Shown: piece after piece, positions 17,117-26,782 of the stretch
Numbering within the stretch: position 1 is the first letter of the stretch
Layout of the letters: the number at the start of each line of letters is the position of its first letter
Assembly: GCF_000829455.1 (NCBI RefSeq)
Contig: NZ_JXAK01000012.1
Span: 62,001-126,000 of the forward strand
Length of the DNA stretch: 64,000 bases
Direction of reading: 5' to 3'
Source: Gordoniibacillus kamchatkensis
GTDB lineage: Bacteria; Bacillota; Bacilli; Paenibacillales; NBRC-103111
Notes under the pieces: generated by a model
What the model was told of the DNA's origin: nothing
Databases searched by the model: none
What the model saw: only the letters and a program-made list of their open reading frames with translations
Program-made: the position numbers and the translations under genes

Positions 17117-17716
17117 ATGGCACGTTATACAGGCCCTAAATTTAAATTAAGCCGCCGTCTCGGCATTTCTTTGAGCGGCTCCGGCAAAGAACTCAAGCGT
17201 CCGTTCCCTCCGGGCCAGCACGGTCCCGGCCAGCGCAAAAAGCTGAGCGGCTACGGCGTACAGCTGCAAGAAAAACAAAAGCTTCGCCACATGTACGGTC
17301 TTGGCGAGAAGCAATTCCGCAACCTGTTCGAGAAAGCCGCTCATATGCCGGGTAAAGCGGGCGAGAACTTCATGTTCCTGCTCGAGAGCCGTCTCGACAA
17401 CCTGGTGTTCCGCCTCGGCTTAGCCAACACCCGCGCCGGCGCCCGCCAGCTCGTGTCCCACGGGCACGTGACGGTGAACGGCAAAAAAGTGGACATCGCT
17501 TCTTATCTCGTATCGACCGGCGACGTGATCGGCCTGCGCGAGAGAAGCCGCAATATGGCTTCCATTAAAGAAGCGCTTGCGAACCGCCACCACATCCCGA
17601 CTTACCTCGAGTTCAACGAGCAAGCGATGGAAGGCCGCTACGTTCGTCTGCCGGAGCGCGGCGAGCTGGCCCAAGACATCGACGAAAGACAAATCGTCGA
17701 GTTCTACAGCCGTTAA
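17117..17716 (+). CDS. rpsD: 30S ribosomal protein S4
   Basis: 199 residues with the S4 signature from [19 protein letters not shown] through the S4 RNA-binding domain ([37 protein letters not shown]) to [19 protein letters not shown]-type end. S4 binds 16S rRNA early in small-subunit assembly and acts in decoding fidelity. The N-terminus lacks the four zinc cysteines, so this is the C-minus form. The ATG at 17117 gives the universal MARYTG start; longer in-frame extensions are not supported. Confidence 0.97.
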   Translation: MARYTGPKFKLSRRLGISLSGSGKELKRPFPPGQHGPGQRKKLSGYGVQLQEKQKLRHMYGLGEKQFRNLFEKAAHMPGKAGENFMFLLESRLDNLVFRLGLANTRAGARQLVSHGHVTVNGKKVDIASYLVSTGDVIGLRERSRNMASIKEALANRHHIPTYLEFNEQAMEGRYVRLPERGELAQDIDERQIVEFYSR

Positions 17717-17738
17717 TCGCTTTAATGAATTGAAAAAT

Positions 17739-17786
17739 AGGGCTGTCCCGCAAGTCATCGCCGATGACGGAGGGACAGCCCTTTTT
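17739..17786. terminator. Bidirectional terminator between rpsD and tyrS
   Basis: Stem AGGGCTGTCCC / GGGACAGCCCT with TTTTT after it and an A-run before it. Confidence 0.9.
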
Positions 17787-17799
17787 GCGCTTGCCTAAA

Positions 17800-19059
17800 T
17801 TACGATTTAAAGCGAATCAGGTAGTAATTTTTTTTGCCGCGGCGCAGCACGACGTATTTGCCGCCGATGCGGTCTTCCGCCGTCAATGTCGCCTCCAGCG
17901 CCGTTACCTTGTCGCCGTTGACGGAGACGGCCCCTTTTTCCACGTGCTCGCGCGCTTCCCGCTTCGAGGACGCCGCACCCGCCTGCAGCACAAGATCGAC
18001 GAGCCCGATCGGCTCGTCCGGCAGCGTCTTGGCCGGCGCGTCCTGAAACGCTTCTTCCAGCTCCGCTGCCGTCAGCTCCTTCACATTGCCGTCAAACAGC
18101 GCCTTCGTAATGTTGATTGCGCTGTCCAGCGCCTCGCGGCCGTGGACGAGCTCGGTGACTTCGCGGGCAAGCACGCGCTGCGCCTCGCGTTTTTCCGGAG
18201 CAGCCTGCAGCTCCGCTTCGAGCCGCTCGATCTCGTCCGGCTGCAGAAACGTAAAATATTTCAGGAAGCGGATAACGTCGTTATCGTCGGTGTTGACCCA
18301 GAACTGGTAAAACTGGTACGGCGACGTTTTCGCCGCATCGAGCCAAATCGCCCCCGACTCGGACTTGCCGAATTTCTGGCCGTCGCTTTTCGTCACGAGC
18401 GGTAGCGTCAGGCCGAAGGCGCGCTTTTGCGTCGTTTTGCCGATGAGCTCGAGGCCTGCCGTGATGTTGCCCCATTGGTCGCTGCCGCCGACCTGCAGCG
18501 TGCAGTCGTGCAGCTCGTTTAGCTGGAGAAAATCGTACGCTTGCAAAATCATGTAGCTGAACTCGGTGAACGAAATGCCCCGCTCGATGCGCGAGTCGAC
18601 CGAATCTTTGGCCAGCATGTAGTTGACGGTGAAGTTTTTCCCGATGTCGCGCAAAAAGCCGATGACGTCGAGCTTGCTGAGCCAGTCGTAGTTGTTGGCC
18701 ATCAGCGCCGCACCCGGCTCGCCGCCGAAATCGAGAAAACGCGACAGCTGCCGGCGCAAGCTCTCCGTCCACCCCGCGACAACGTCGGGCGAATTGAGCG
18801 TGCGCTCGTTCGCTTTGCCGCTCGGATCGCCGATCAGACCGGTGCCCCCGCCGACAAGCGCAATCGGCCGATGGCCGGCTTTTTGGAAGCGTCTGAGGCA
18901 CAAGATCGGCAGCAGACTGCCGATATGAAGGCTGTCCGCCGTCGGGTCGAAGCCGCAATAGAGCGTCACGCGCCCTTCCGCCAGCTGCTTCTCCAGCTCT
19001 TCGCGGTCTGTCGTTTGCTTGATCAGCCCGCGCCACTCCAAATCTTGCAAAATGTTCAT
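17800..19059 (-). CDS. tyrS: Tyrosyl-tRNA synthetase
   Basis: 419 residues, class I synthetase attaching tyrosine to tRNA-Tyr. CGFDPTADSLHIGSLLP holds the HIGH-type motif (residues 45-48), QVGGSDQWGNI the tyrosine-site region and KFGKS (229-233) the KMSKS loop. An S4-like RNA-binding domain ends the protein (REAREHVEKGAVSVNGDKV). The ATG at 19059 follows GAAGGAGTG. Expression is controlled by the T-box leader directly upstream. Confidence 0.96.
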   Translation of the reverse strand: MNILQDLEWRGLIKQTTDREELEKQLAEGRVTLYCGFDPTADSLHIGSLLPILCLRRFQKAGHRPIALVGGGTGLIGDPSGKANERTLNSPDVVAGWTESLRRQLSRFLDFGGEPGAALMANNYDWLSKLDVIGFLRDIGKNFTVNYMLAKDSVDSRIERGISFTEFSYMILQAYDFLQLNELHDCTLQVGGSDQWGNITAGLELIGKTTQKRAFGLTLPLVTKSDGQKFGKSESGAIWLDAAKTSPYQFYQFWVNTDDNDVIRFLKYFTFLQPDEIERLEAELQAAPEKREAQRVLAREVTELVHGREALDSAINITKALFDGNVKELTAAELEEAFQDAPAKTLPDEPIGLVDLVLQAGAASSKREAREHVEKGAVSVNGDKVTALEATLTAEDRIGGKYVVLRRGKKNYYLIRFKS

Positions 19060-19090
19060 TTTCTCTGCACTCCTTCGACTCATAAACTGA

Positions 19091-19398
19091 AAAAAAGCCC
19101 TCGCGTCCCCAAGGGACGAGAAGGCTTTGTTCTCGCGGTACCACCCTAATTAAAACGCTGCGGCCCGAATGTAGTAGAGGGACGGCGAACGTTTTCGCTC
19201 GGAGCCCGATAACGGAGGCGAGCCGTGCGGAAGCTACTGAACCGAGGCCATGCGGGTGCCTGCGCCCTCGCATGCGGCCGTTCCCTTCCCCTGCTCCGGA
19301 GCGTATTTCGCCTCGCCTGCCGCAGCCGGTTCGCACCTGCCACCGGTTCTCTGAATGCCGCACAGAGCGCGCTACTAAATCTCCATCGTCGCATTGCT
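19091..19398 (-). promoter_or_regulatory. T-box leader of tyrS
   Basis: Read on the minus strand the leader contains the T-box AGGGTGGTACCGCG (19134-19147), followed by the terminator AGCCTTCTCGTCCC / GGACGCGAGGGCT with a seven-T run (19094-19124). A UAC triplet in the stem I region (GCGAAATACGCTCC, near 19305-19320) is a plausible tyrosine specifier. Uncharged tRNA-Tyr would stabilise the antiterminator and switch tyrS on. Confidence 0.88.
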
Positions 19399-19404
19399 CC
19401 GTAT

Positions 19405-19433
19405 ATATTACCGAAGCGGCGGGCAAAAGTCAA
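19405..19433 (-). promoter_or_regulatory. Sigma-A promoter of the tyrS T-box transcript
   Basis: TTGACT (19433-19428 on minus), 17-bp spacer, TAATAT (19410-19405). Confidence 0.8.
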
Positions 19434-19470
19434 CAGCCGGTGCAATGCGATGTCCACATATTGCCGATTG

Positions 19471-19479
19471 TGGTATAAT
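19471..19479 (+). promoter_or_regulatory. Extended -10 promoter of the PBP gene
   Basis: TGGTATAAT is a consensus extended -10 element 36 bp before the ATG; no good -35 box is visible. Confidence 0.6.
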
Positions 19480-19514
19480 GGAAACGGTTGTTCTTAAGGA
19501 GGATTTTCGAACTG

Positions 19515-22500
19515 ATGCGTAAATTTATTGCGTTTTTCCGCAAAAAATGGGTGCGAACGACGGCCGGAATCGCTGTCGCCACCGTCAAATGGCTGTTTAT
19601 TTTCCTCATCCTGGGCGGCATCGTCGGCGGCGGCGCCGCATTCGGCTACGTCACCGCGCTCGTCAAGGACGATCCGGTACGCTCCCGCGATTCGATGATG
19701 GAAATGATTCAGGACAATTCCGTTACCGGCTTCGTCCATTTCGCCGACGACAGCGTCATCGGCCAGCTTCGCACCGACGAAGACCGGCGCCTGGCGAAGC
19801 TGGGAGACATTCCGCAAGTGCTGCTGGACGCTGTTTTGGCCATCGAAGACAACGATTTTTACACTCACAACGGCATCGATCTGAAAGCGACGATGCGCGC
19901 CGTCGTGCAGAAATTGCTGCACGAGGACGTGCAGACGGGCGGCTCGACGATTACCCAGCAGCTGGCCAGACGCGTGTTCCTGACGCTGGGCCGCGAAGAC
20001 GGCCGCAAGGCGAAAGAAATTTTTCTCGCGATGCGGATGGAGCGGCTCATGTCCAAGCAGGAAATTTTGCTCGCCTATTTGAACAAAATCCCTTACGGCA
20101 ACGGCTCGACGGGCTACAACCTGTACGGCATCAAAGCCGCGGCCAAAGGGCTGTTCGACATCGACGATCTGAGCAAGCTGAACGTTGCCCAAGCGGCGTA
20201 TTTGGCCGGTTTGCCGCAGCAGCCGAGCAACTATACCGCTTTCAACAGCAAAGGGGAGTTTGACCAGGCCGGCTTCAACCGCGCGGTGACGCGGCAGCGG
20301 CTCGTGCTGAAGCGGATGCTGGAGGAAGGCAAAATTACCGACGCGCAGTACCAGGAAGCGCTCGCCTTCGACCTGAAAGGGTCGCTCGCCAAGCCGAAGC
20401 AAAAAGCGTACAATACATATCCTTATTTGATGATCGAGGCCGAGCGGCAGGCGACCGACATTTTGCTGCAGCAACAAAAGCCCGGACTCGACCCGCAAAA
20501 GCAGCCGGCCGCGTACAAGGAAGCGTACAACGCTATGCACGACCAGCTGCTGCACGGCGGCTACCACGTGTACACGACGATCGACAAAACGATTTACGAC
20601 GCGATGCGCGACATCGCCGAAAATCCGAAAAACTTCGTGCCCGACGATCCGAAAGATCCGAAAAAAACCGAGCAGGTCGGCGCGATCATGCTGGACAGCC
20701 GCACGAGCGCCATTCTCGGCATGATCGAAGGACGCGACTTTTCCAAGGAGCAGTTGAATCACGCTACGCAAGCGCTGCGCCAGCCGGGGTCGACGATGAA
20801 GCCGATCGCCGCCTATTTGCCGGCCATCGAGAAAGGCGCGATTCAGCCCGCCAGCGTCATCGACGACGTGCCGATCATTCTGAAGGACGGCACCAAGGCG
20901 TCCGGCGGCTACCATATCCCGGCCAACTGGGATTCCGACTATCACGGGCTCATTACGGCCCGAACGGCGCTCAACCAGTCGTACAACATACCGGCCATCA
21001 AGCTGTATCTGGACGTCGTCGGCATTAATCAGGCGTGGGATTTCGCCAAGAAGCTGGGCATCACGTCGATCCAAAAAGAAGACTATCAGGCGCAAACCGG
21101 CGTCATCGGCGGACTCAAATACGGTACGTCCGTCAAGGAGCTGACGAACGCGTATGCGGCGATCGCCAACAAGGGCGTCTTCAACGAAGCGTATATGATC
21201 CGCAAAATTACCGACCCGAACGGCAAAATCGTCTACGAGCACAAGCAGCAGCCGAGCACCGTTTTTTCCGAGCAAACGGCCTACTTGATGACGGATATGA
21301 TGCGGACGGTCATTACAGAAGGAACGGCGACGGATCTGAAAAGCAAATTCGCCTATTACGGCAAAATCCCGATCGTCGGCAAAACCGGCTCGACGCAGGA
21401 CGATACCGACGCCTGGTTCGAAGGCTTCACGCCCGACATCACGCTCGGCGTCTGGGTCGGCTACGACCAGCCGGTCAACAAGCTGACCAAAGCGAACGGC
21501 TCTACTTCGCACGCCAAAAACGTCTGGGCGCTCGCGATGAACGCCGCCGTGGAAAAGCGGAACGACCTGTTCAAGACGAAAAGCTTCGAGAAGCCGGACG
21601 GCATCGTCACCGCTACCGTATCCAACTTGTCCGGCAAGCTGCCGAGCGAGCTGACGACGAAAACGGGCCATACCGTCACCGACATTTTCAATAAAGATTT
21701 CGTGCCGACCGAGCAGGACGACGTCATGGTGAACGCCAAAATCATACCGTACAACGGCCGCAACTATTTGGCGCAGCCGGCAACGCCAGACGACATGACG
21801 CAGGACCGCACGGTTATCAAGCGCGCGAAGCCGATCAATCAGCTGCTCGAAGACTGGAGCAAATTTTGCAAAAAGTGCCGGAGGACCGGCGCAAGCCGCT
21901 CGACAGCTACAAGCCGCTCGATTACGATTCGGACGCTCCGTCCGAAATGGATCCGCGCACCGACGACGGCAAGGACCCCGCTGCTCCGACGGGTGCAGTG
22001 CTGAGCAAAACGGCCGAAGGCAATACGATCTCGTTCCAGGCGAGCCCGAGCGCGGACGTGGTCGGCTACAGGTTATACCGTTCCGACAACCATGGGCCGC
22101 TGCGGCTCGTGCCCGGCAAAGTAGCGCTGTCCGGCCAAGATTTGAAGCTTACCGATACGCCGCCGGCCGGGATGACGGTCATTTATGCCGTCAAAGCGGT
22201 GGACGTGGCCGGCAAAGAATCGCCGGCCAGCAATCCGGTATCTCCCGAAGGCGCTGTCGACCCACTTTTGCTGCCGCCGGGTCAAGGCCTGCCGGGAACC
22301 GAATCCGGCAACGGCACCTCGGGCGGCGTCCCACCCGGCCCGCCGGCCAAGTCACCGCCGAGCACACCGGCGGATTTGACGCTGAAGGCTACCGCCAATA
22401 CCGGCATGACGCTGAGCTGGAAGGCCGCGGGCGCCAGCGACCGCGTACTCGGCTACAACGTCTATTACAGCGATGCGCCGAACGGAACTTATAAGAAGCT

Positions 22501-22636
22501 CGGCACGACGCCGGCCAAATCGACGGAATTCCGCTACTTTGCCCTCTCCTATGACGGCTATTACAAAGTAGCCGCCTACAATGAAGCGGGCGAGTCGAAG
22601 CCGACGGCTGCGGTGGAGTATAAGACGCCGCAGTAA
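19515..22636 (+). CDS. Class A penicillin-binding protein with C-terminal FN3 domains, frameshifted in the linker
   Basis: Bifunctional cell-wall synthase. After a single membrane anchor (residues ~24-46) comes a GT51 glycosyltransferase (EDNDFYTHNG at 111-120, GGSTITQQL at 142-150). The transpeptidase has STMK at 426-429, SYN at 489-491 and KTG at 623-625. Near 21866 the frame breaks: the frame as written ends at 22004. Adding one A to AAATTTT gives SKILQKVPEDRRKPLDSYKPLDY and two fibronectin type III domains ending KTPQ at 22636. Both enzymatic domains are intact. AAGGAGG precedes the ATG by 12 bases. FN3 tails are common on Gram-positive PBPs and may bind wall or matrix. Confidence 0.88.
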
Positions 22637-22674
22637 GCCGCCAAGCTAAGCCAAGCCGCTATCGCCACAATCGA

Positions 22675-22726
22675 AAGGCCCTCGCCCGGATGCTGTTTCG
22701 CATCGCTCGGGCGAGGGCCTCTTTTG
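22675..22726. terminator. Bidirectional terminator (PBP / acsA)
   Basis: AGGCCCTCGCCCG / CGGGCGAGGGCCT stem followed by CTTTTG. Confidence 0.85.
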
Positions 22727-22746
22727 TTGATTGCGATAAGGGAGAA

Positions 22747-24471
22747 TTAGTCCTCGATGGTGGACAAGTCGCCGGTCGGCAAGTTGAGTTCCCACGCTTT
22801 CAGGACGCGGCGCATAATTTTGCCGCTGCGCGTTTTCGGCAGCTTATCCTTGAACTCGATTTCGCGCGGTGCGGCGTGGGCGGACAGCCCTTCCTTCACG
22901 AATTTGGCGATGTCGGCTTTCAGCTCCTCCGACGGCGAGTAGCCTTCGCGCAGCGAGATGAACGCCTTGATGATTTCGCCCCGCATCGGATCCGGCTTGC
23001 CGATGACGCCCGCTTCCGCTACGGCCGGGTGCTCGACGAGCTTGCTCTCGACCTCGAACGGTCCGACGCGCTCGCCGGACGTGTTGATGACGTCGTCGAT
23101 ACGGCCTTGGAACCAGAAGTAGCCGTCCTCGTCCATATAAGCGGAGTCGCCGGAAATGTACCAGCCCGGAATGCGGAAATACTCTTCGAACTTGGCCGGG
23201 TTGTTCCAAATTTTGCGCATGAGCGACGGCCACGGCGTCTTCACCGCAAGGTTGCCCATCCGATACGGCGGCAGCACATTGCCGGCGTCGTCGATGATTG
23301 CCGCCTCTACGCCAGGCAGCGGGCGGCCCATGGAGCCCGGCTTGATCGGCATGGCCGGGTAATTGCAGATGAGCTGGGCGCCAGTCTCGGTCATCCACCA
23401 CGTATCATGAATGCGCTGGCCGTACACTTTCAGTCCCCAGCGCACCACTTCCGGATTGAGCGGTTCGCCGACGCTCAGCACATGCCGCAGCGACGACAGG
23501 TCGAACTGCTTCACGACATCGTCGCCCGCGCCCATCAGCATCCGGAACGCGGTAGGAGCGCTGTACCATACGGTTACTTTATATTTCTGAATCGTATTGT
23601 ACCAATCCTGCGGGCTGAAACGGCCGCCGCGAATGACGTTCGTCGCTCCGTTGAGCCACGGCGCGAAAATGCCGTACGACGTACCCGTTACCCAGCCCGG
23701 GTCAGCCGTGCACCAGTAGACGTCGTCTTCCTGCAGGTCGAGCACGACGCGGCCCGTGTAGTAATGCTGGATCATCGCGTTGTGCACATGGAAAACGCCT
23801 TTCGGCTTGCCAGTGGAGCCAGACGTGTAATGAAGAATGAGTCCGTCCTCGCGGTCCACCCATTCCATGTCAAGCTGATCGGAAGCTGCCGCCATCTCTT
23901 TGTGGAAATCGACTTGTCCCGGCTGCAGCTCGATATTGTCGCCGACGAGAATAATATGTTTCAGGTTCGGCAGGTCGGAAGCCGGTACGCGCGGCAGCAG
24001 CGCCGGCGTCGTCACGATCGCCACGGCCGAGCTGTCCTCGAGCCGGTCCTTGACCGCGGTTTCCATGAACGCTTCGAACAGCGGGCCGACGACGGCGCCG
24101 ATCTTGATCGCCCCGAGAAGGGCGAAATACAGCTCCGGCGTGCGCGGCATGAAGATGAAGACGCGGTCGCCTTTGCCTACGCCGAGCCCCCTCAGCACGT
24201 TGCCGAACTTATCCGATTCCCGCTTCATATCCGCGAATGTATAGGACGCTTCCCGCTGCGGGTCGCTGTAGTGAAGCGCGATTTTGCCTGCGCGGGACGA
24301 TGCCGCATGACGGTCGATCGCCTCGTAGGCCATGTTCACTTTGCCGCTCGTTGCCCAAGAGAAGCTGGCCTCGACGTCTTCCCAGCGGAAGCCGGCGCGA
24401 GTCTCCTCGTAATTGTTCATGTTCGGATGTGCAGCTACAACATCGATAACTTCACCTTTCAATTGGCTCAC
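22747..24471 (-). CDS. acsA: Acetyl-CoA synthetase
   Basis: 574 residues of the ANL superfamily. It activates acetate to acetyl-AMP and then acetyl-CoA. YTSGSTGKPKG is the phosphate-binding loop, DTWWMTETGAQLICN the A5 motif, YISGDSAYMDEDGYFWFQGRIDDVI the hinge, and KTRSGKIMRR carries the C-terminal lysine that AcuA acetylates in B. subtilis. The GTG at 24471 follows ATGGAGG with 8-bp spacing; an in-frame ATG at 24507 has none. A cre box overlaps the transcribed leader, so CcpA repression is expected. Divergent from acuA, as in Bacillus. Confidence 0.94.
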   Translation of the reverse strand: MSQLKGEVIDVVAAHPNMNNYEETRAGFRWEDVEASFSWATSGKVNMAYEAIDRHAASSRAGKIALHYSDPQREASYTFADMKRESDKFGNVLRGLGVGKGDRVFIFMPRTPELYFALLGAIKIGAVVGPLFEAFMETAVKDRLEDSSAVAIVTTPALLPRVPASDLPNLKHIILVGDNIELQPGQVDFHKEMAAASDQLDMEWVDREDGLILHYTSGSTGKPKGVFHVHNAMIQHYYTGRVVLDLQEDDVYWCTADPGWVTGTSYGIFAPWLNGATNVIRGGRFSPQDWYNTIQKYKVTVWYSAPTAFRMLMGAGDDVVKQFDLSSLRHVLSVGEPLNPEVVRWGLKVYGQRIHDTWWMTETGAQLICNYPAMPIKPGSMGRPLPGVEAAIIDDAGNVLPPYRMGNLAVKTPWPSLMRKIWNNPAKFEEYFRIPGWYISGDSAYMDEDGYFWFQGRIDDVINTSGERVGPFEVESKLVEHPAVAEAGVIGKPDPMRGEIIKAFISLREGYSPSEELKADIAKFVKEGLSAHAAPREIEFKDKLPKTRSGKIMRRVLKAWELNLPTGDLSTIED

Positions 24472-24492
24472 TCCAAAAACCTCCATTTCGGA

Positions 24493-24528
24493 ATAAAACG
24501 CTTTCACAATTTCATCAAATTTATTATA
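24493..24528 (-). promoter_or_regulatory. acsA -10 region and cre (CcpA-binding) site
   Basis: On the minus strand TATAAT (24528-24523) is followed by TGAAAGCGTTTTAT (24506-24493), a close match to the cre consensus TGWAANCGNTNWCA. Placement just downstream of the promoter fits CcpA roadblock repression, which is known for B. subtilis acsA. ccpA itself lies about 4 kb away. Confidence 0.78.
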
Positions 24529-24742
24529 ACATACCCCCTCCGCATTCGCCTACGGATTTTCAGCCTGTAAAACCAAATTTTACACTGCAGAAACCAGCGC
24601 TCTTTCCTCCGTGCGGAAAATTTGCTATAAGTGAAGTAAGTAACTTTGCGCAGCACATCCGCGCAGATGGAGTACGCCGCACATGCGCCGCCTGTTATCG
24701 ATCGCGAGGCAAATCGTGTCCTTAAGGAGGAACGTTGCCGTC

Positions 24743-25381
24743 ATGGAGCATTGGAAAAAATATCACAGCCTCACGCTGAGGCCCGAGGCGTTTTCCGCCG
24801 GAATCGTCGTCGAAGGTCCGGTCGAGCCGGATCGGCTGAGATCGCTCGTTATGCATCGCACGCTGGACATGTTTCGCAAGCCGAAGGAGCAGCTCGAGGC
24901 GCTCATCGAGATTGCCGGGCTGCCGGAGGGCCGCATCATTATCGCTCGCGACGGTGACGTCATTATCGGCTATGTAACCTTCCACTATCCCGACCCTATC
25001 GAACGGTGGTCGGAAGGAAATATGCCCGATCTGGTCGAGTGCGGCGCGGTCGAGGTGGCTGACGACTTCCGCTCGATCGGTCTCGGCAAGGCGATGCTCC
25101 GCCTCGCCTATGAAGATGAACAGCTGGAGAACGTCATCACGTTCGCGACGGAATATTACTGGCATTGGGATTTGGAGAAAAGCGGTCTGTCCGTCTGGGA
25201 ATACCGGGCGATGATGGAAAAGCTGATGAAATCGGTCGATATGGTATGGTTCGCCACCGACGACCCGGAAATTTGCTCCCACCCGGCGAACTGCCTGATG
25301 GTGCGCATCGGCAAGCGGGTGCCGCTGTCGTCCGTCGAGCAGTTCGACCGCATTCGCTTCCAGCAACGATTCATGTATTGA
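24743..25381 (+). CDS. acuA: AcuA-type protein N-acetyltransferase
   Basis: 212 residues; GNAT fold with VEVADDFRSIGLGKAMLRLA as the acetyl-CoA binding motif. In B. subtilis AcuA acetylates a lysine of AcsA and switches it off. The ATG at 24743 follows AAGGAGG at 12 bp. Divergent from acsA with a shared 270-bp regulatory gap; an extended -10 (TTGCTATAAG) lies near 24624-24632. acuC follows 45 bp downstream, so acuA-acuC form an operon. AcuB, normally between them, is missing. Confidence 0.92.
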   Translation: MEHWKKYHSLTLRPEAFSAGIVVEGPVEPDRLRSLVMHRTLDMFRKPKEQLEALIEIAGLPEGRIIIARDGDVIIGYVTFHYPDPIERWSEGNMPDLVECGAVEVADDFRSIGLGKAMLRLAYEDEQLENVITFATEYYWHWDLEKSGLSVWEYRAMMEKLMKSVDMVWFATDDPEICSHPANCLMVRIGKRVPLSSVEQFDRIRFQQRFMY

Positions 25382-25426
25382 CCGACTGAATGACGGAACC
25401 CGGTTCCGCGTAAGGAGTCCGATGCG

Positions 25427-26617
25427 ATGAAAGATGTGATGAAAACCGTTCCCGTCTTTGTTTACAACGAGCATGAAACCCGTTACCGGTTCAACGATAC
25501 GCATCCGTTCAACCAGAAGCGGCTGCTGCTCACCTTCGATTTGCTGCGCCGCATCGGGGCGCTGCCGGCAGAGGCGATCGTCGCCCCGCGTCTCGCTACC
25601 GCAGCCGAGCTGTTGCGCGTGCACAGCCCCGCTTATGTGGAAGCGGTGGAGCGGCTGAGCGATCCGGCGCCCGACGCGCACTGGCAGCGCGAAGCGCCCC
25701 GCTTCGGCCTCGATACGGAGGATACGCCGTTCTTCCCCGGCATGCACGAGGTGACCTCTTACGTGGTCGGCGGATCGATCGTCGCTGCCGAGCAGGTTAT
25801 GTCGGGCGCTGCACCGCACGCTTTGCACCTCGGCGGCGGGCTGCATCACGCGCTGCGCAGCAAAGGAGCCGGCTTCTGCGTTTATAACGACGCCTCGGCG
25901 GCTATCGCCCATATCCGCGAAAAGTACGGCGTCCGGGTGCTCTACGTCGATACCGACGTGCATCACGGCGACGGAGTCCAGTGGAGCTACTACGCGGATC
26001 CGCACGTGTGCACGCTGTCGATTCACGAAACCGGCAAATATTTGTTTCCGGGCACCGGGGACGTCTCCGAGCGCGGCGAAGGCGACGCCTTCGGCACGTC
26101 CGTGAACGTGCCGCTAGAGCCGTATACGGAAGACGACTCGTGGCTGGAGAGCTTCTCGGACGTGCTCGCCGCCGCCGTCCGCCGCTTCCGGCCTGACGTC
26201 ATCGTCTCTCAGCACGGCTGCGACGCGCATGCATACGACCCGCTTGCGCACCTCCAATGCTCGATGCGCGTGTACCGCGACATACCGGCGCTGCTCAGGA
26301 AGACGGCGCTAGAACATTGCGGCGGCCGCTGGATCGCGCTCGGCGGAGGCGGCTATGACATTTGGCGCGTCGTACCGCGAGCGTGGAGCTTGCTGTGGCT
26401 GACGATGTCCGATCATCCGCTGCTGAGCGAGCTGAAGCGGGATCCTGAGTTGCCGCTCCCTGCGTCTTGGATCGAGGCGTGGCAGCCGGAAAGTCCGGTG
26501 CCGCTGCCGGCGACGTGGCTCGATCCCGTCCACAGCTGGCCCCCGATTCCCCGCCGAGACATCATTACCGAGAAAAACCGCCAGACGAAGCAAATCGCCA
26601 TGATGTATTTAACATAA
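25427..26617 (+). CDS. acuC: AcuC-type class I histone-deacetylase-family protein deacetylase
   Basis: 396 residues of the arginase/HDAC fold. Zn-site and catalytic motifs: LGGGLHHALRSKGAGFCVYND, DTDVHHGDGVQWSYY, QHGCDAHAYDPLAHL and LGGGGYD. It removes the acetyl group from AcsA and so reactivates acetate use, reversing AcuA. The ATG at 25427 follows TAAGGAG. Full length. Second gene of the acuA-acuC unit, ending at a strong terminator. Confidence 0.93.
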   Translation: MKDVMKTVPVFVYNEHETRYRFNDTHPFNQKRLLLTFDLLRRIGALPAEAIVAPRLATAAELLRVHSPAYVEAVERLSDPAPDAHWQREAPRFGLDTEDTPFFPGMHEVTSYVVGGSIVAAEQVMSGAAPHALHLGGGLHHALRSKGAGFCVYNDASAAIAHIREKYGVRVLYVDTDVHHGDGVQWSYYADPHVCTLSIHETGKYLFPGTGDVSERGEGDAFGTSVNVPLEPYTEDDSWLESFSDVLAAAVRRFRPDVIVSQHGCDAHAYDPLAHLQCSMRVYRDIPALLRKTALEHCGGRWIALGGGGYDIWRVVPRAWSLLWLTMSDHPLLSELKRDPELPLPASWIEAWQPESPVPLPATWLDPVHSWPPIPRRDIITEKNRQTKQIAMMYLT

Positions 26618-26624
26618 ACAGCTG

Positions 26625-26668
26625 CATGAGGAAGCGGCTTACGCCGTCTTTCGGACTATTGCGTTTCC
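26625..26668 (+). repeat. Degenerate partial copy of dispersed repeat family B (B5)
   Basis: CAGCTGCATGAGGAAGCGGC ... TTACGCCGTCTTTCGGAC matches the left end of copy B4 at 49120-49155, with variation; the right end is lost. Confidence 0.45.
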
Positions 26669-26722
26669 CGAAGAAAAATAAGCGCGGTTATGAAGCGCAG
26701 CGATATAAATTTTTATATTTTG

Positions 26723-26769
26723 AAAAAAGCACGGATCTGCCCTTTTCGGGGCGCAATCCGTGCTTTTTT
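26723..26769. terminator. Bidirectional terminator (acuC / mtnN)
   Basis: AAAAAAGCACGGAT / ATCCGTGCTTTTTT, 14-bp perfect stem. Confidence 0.9.
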
Positions 26770-26782
26770 CATAGCTGCCTGT

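Noticed and set aside
19494-21671. 725-codon open frame on the minus strand opposite the PBP gene
   Set aside because: Arg/Val/Asp-rich shadow frame caused by GC-rich third positions of the real gene; no start signal.
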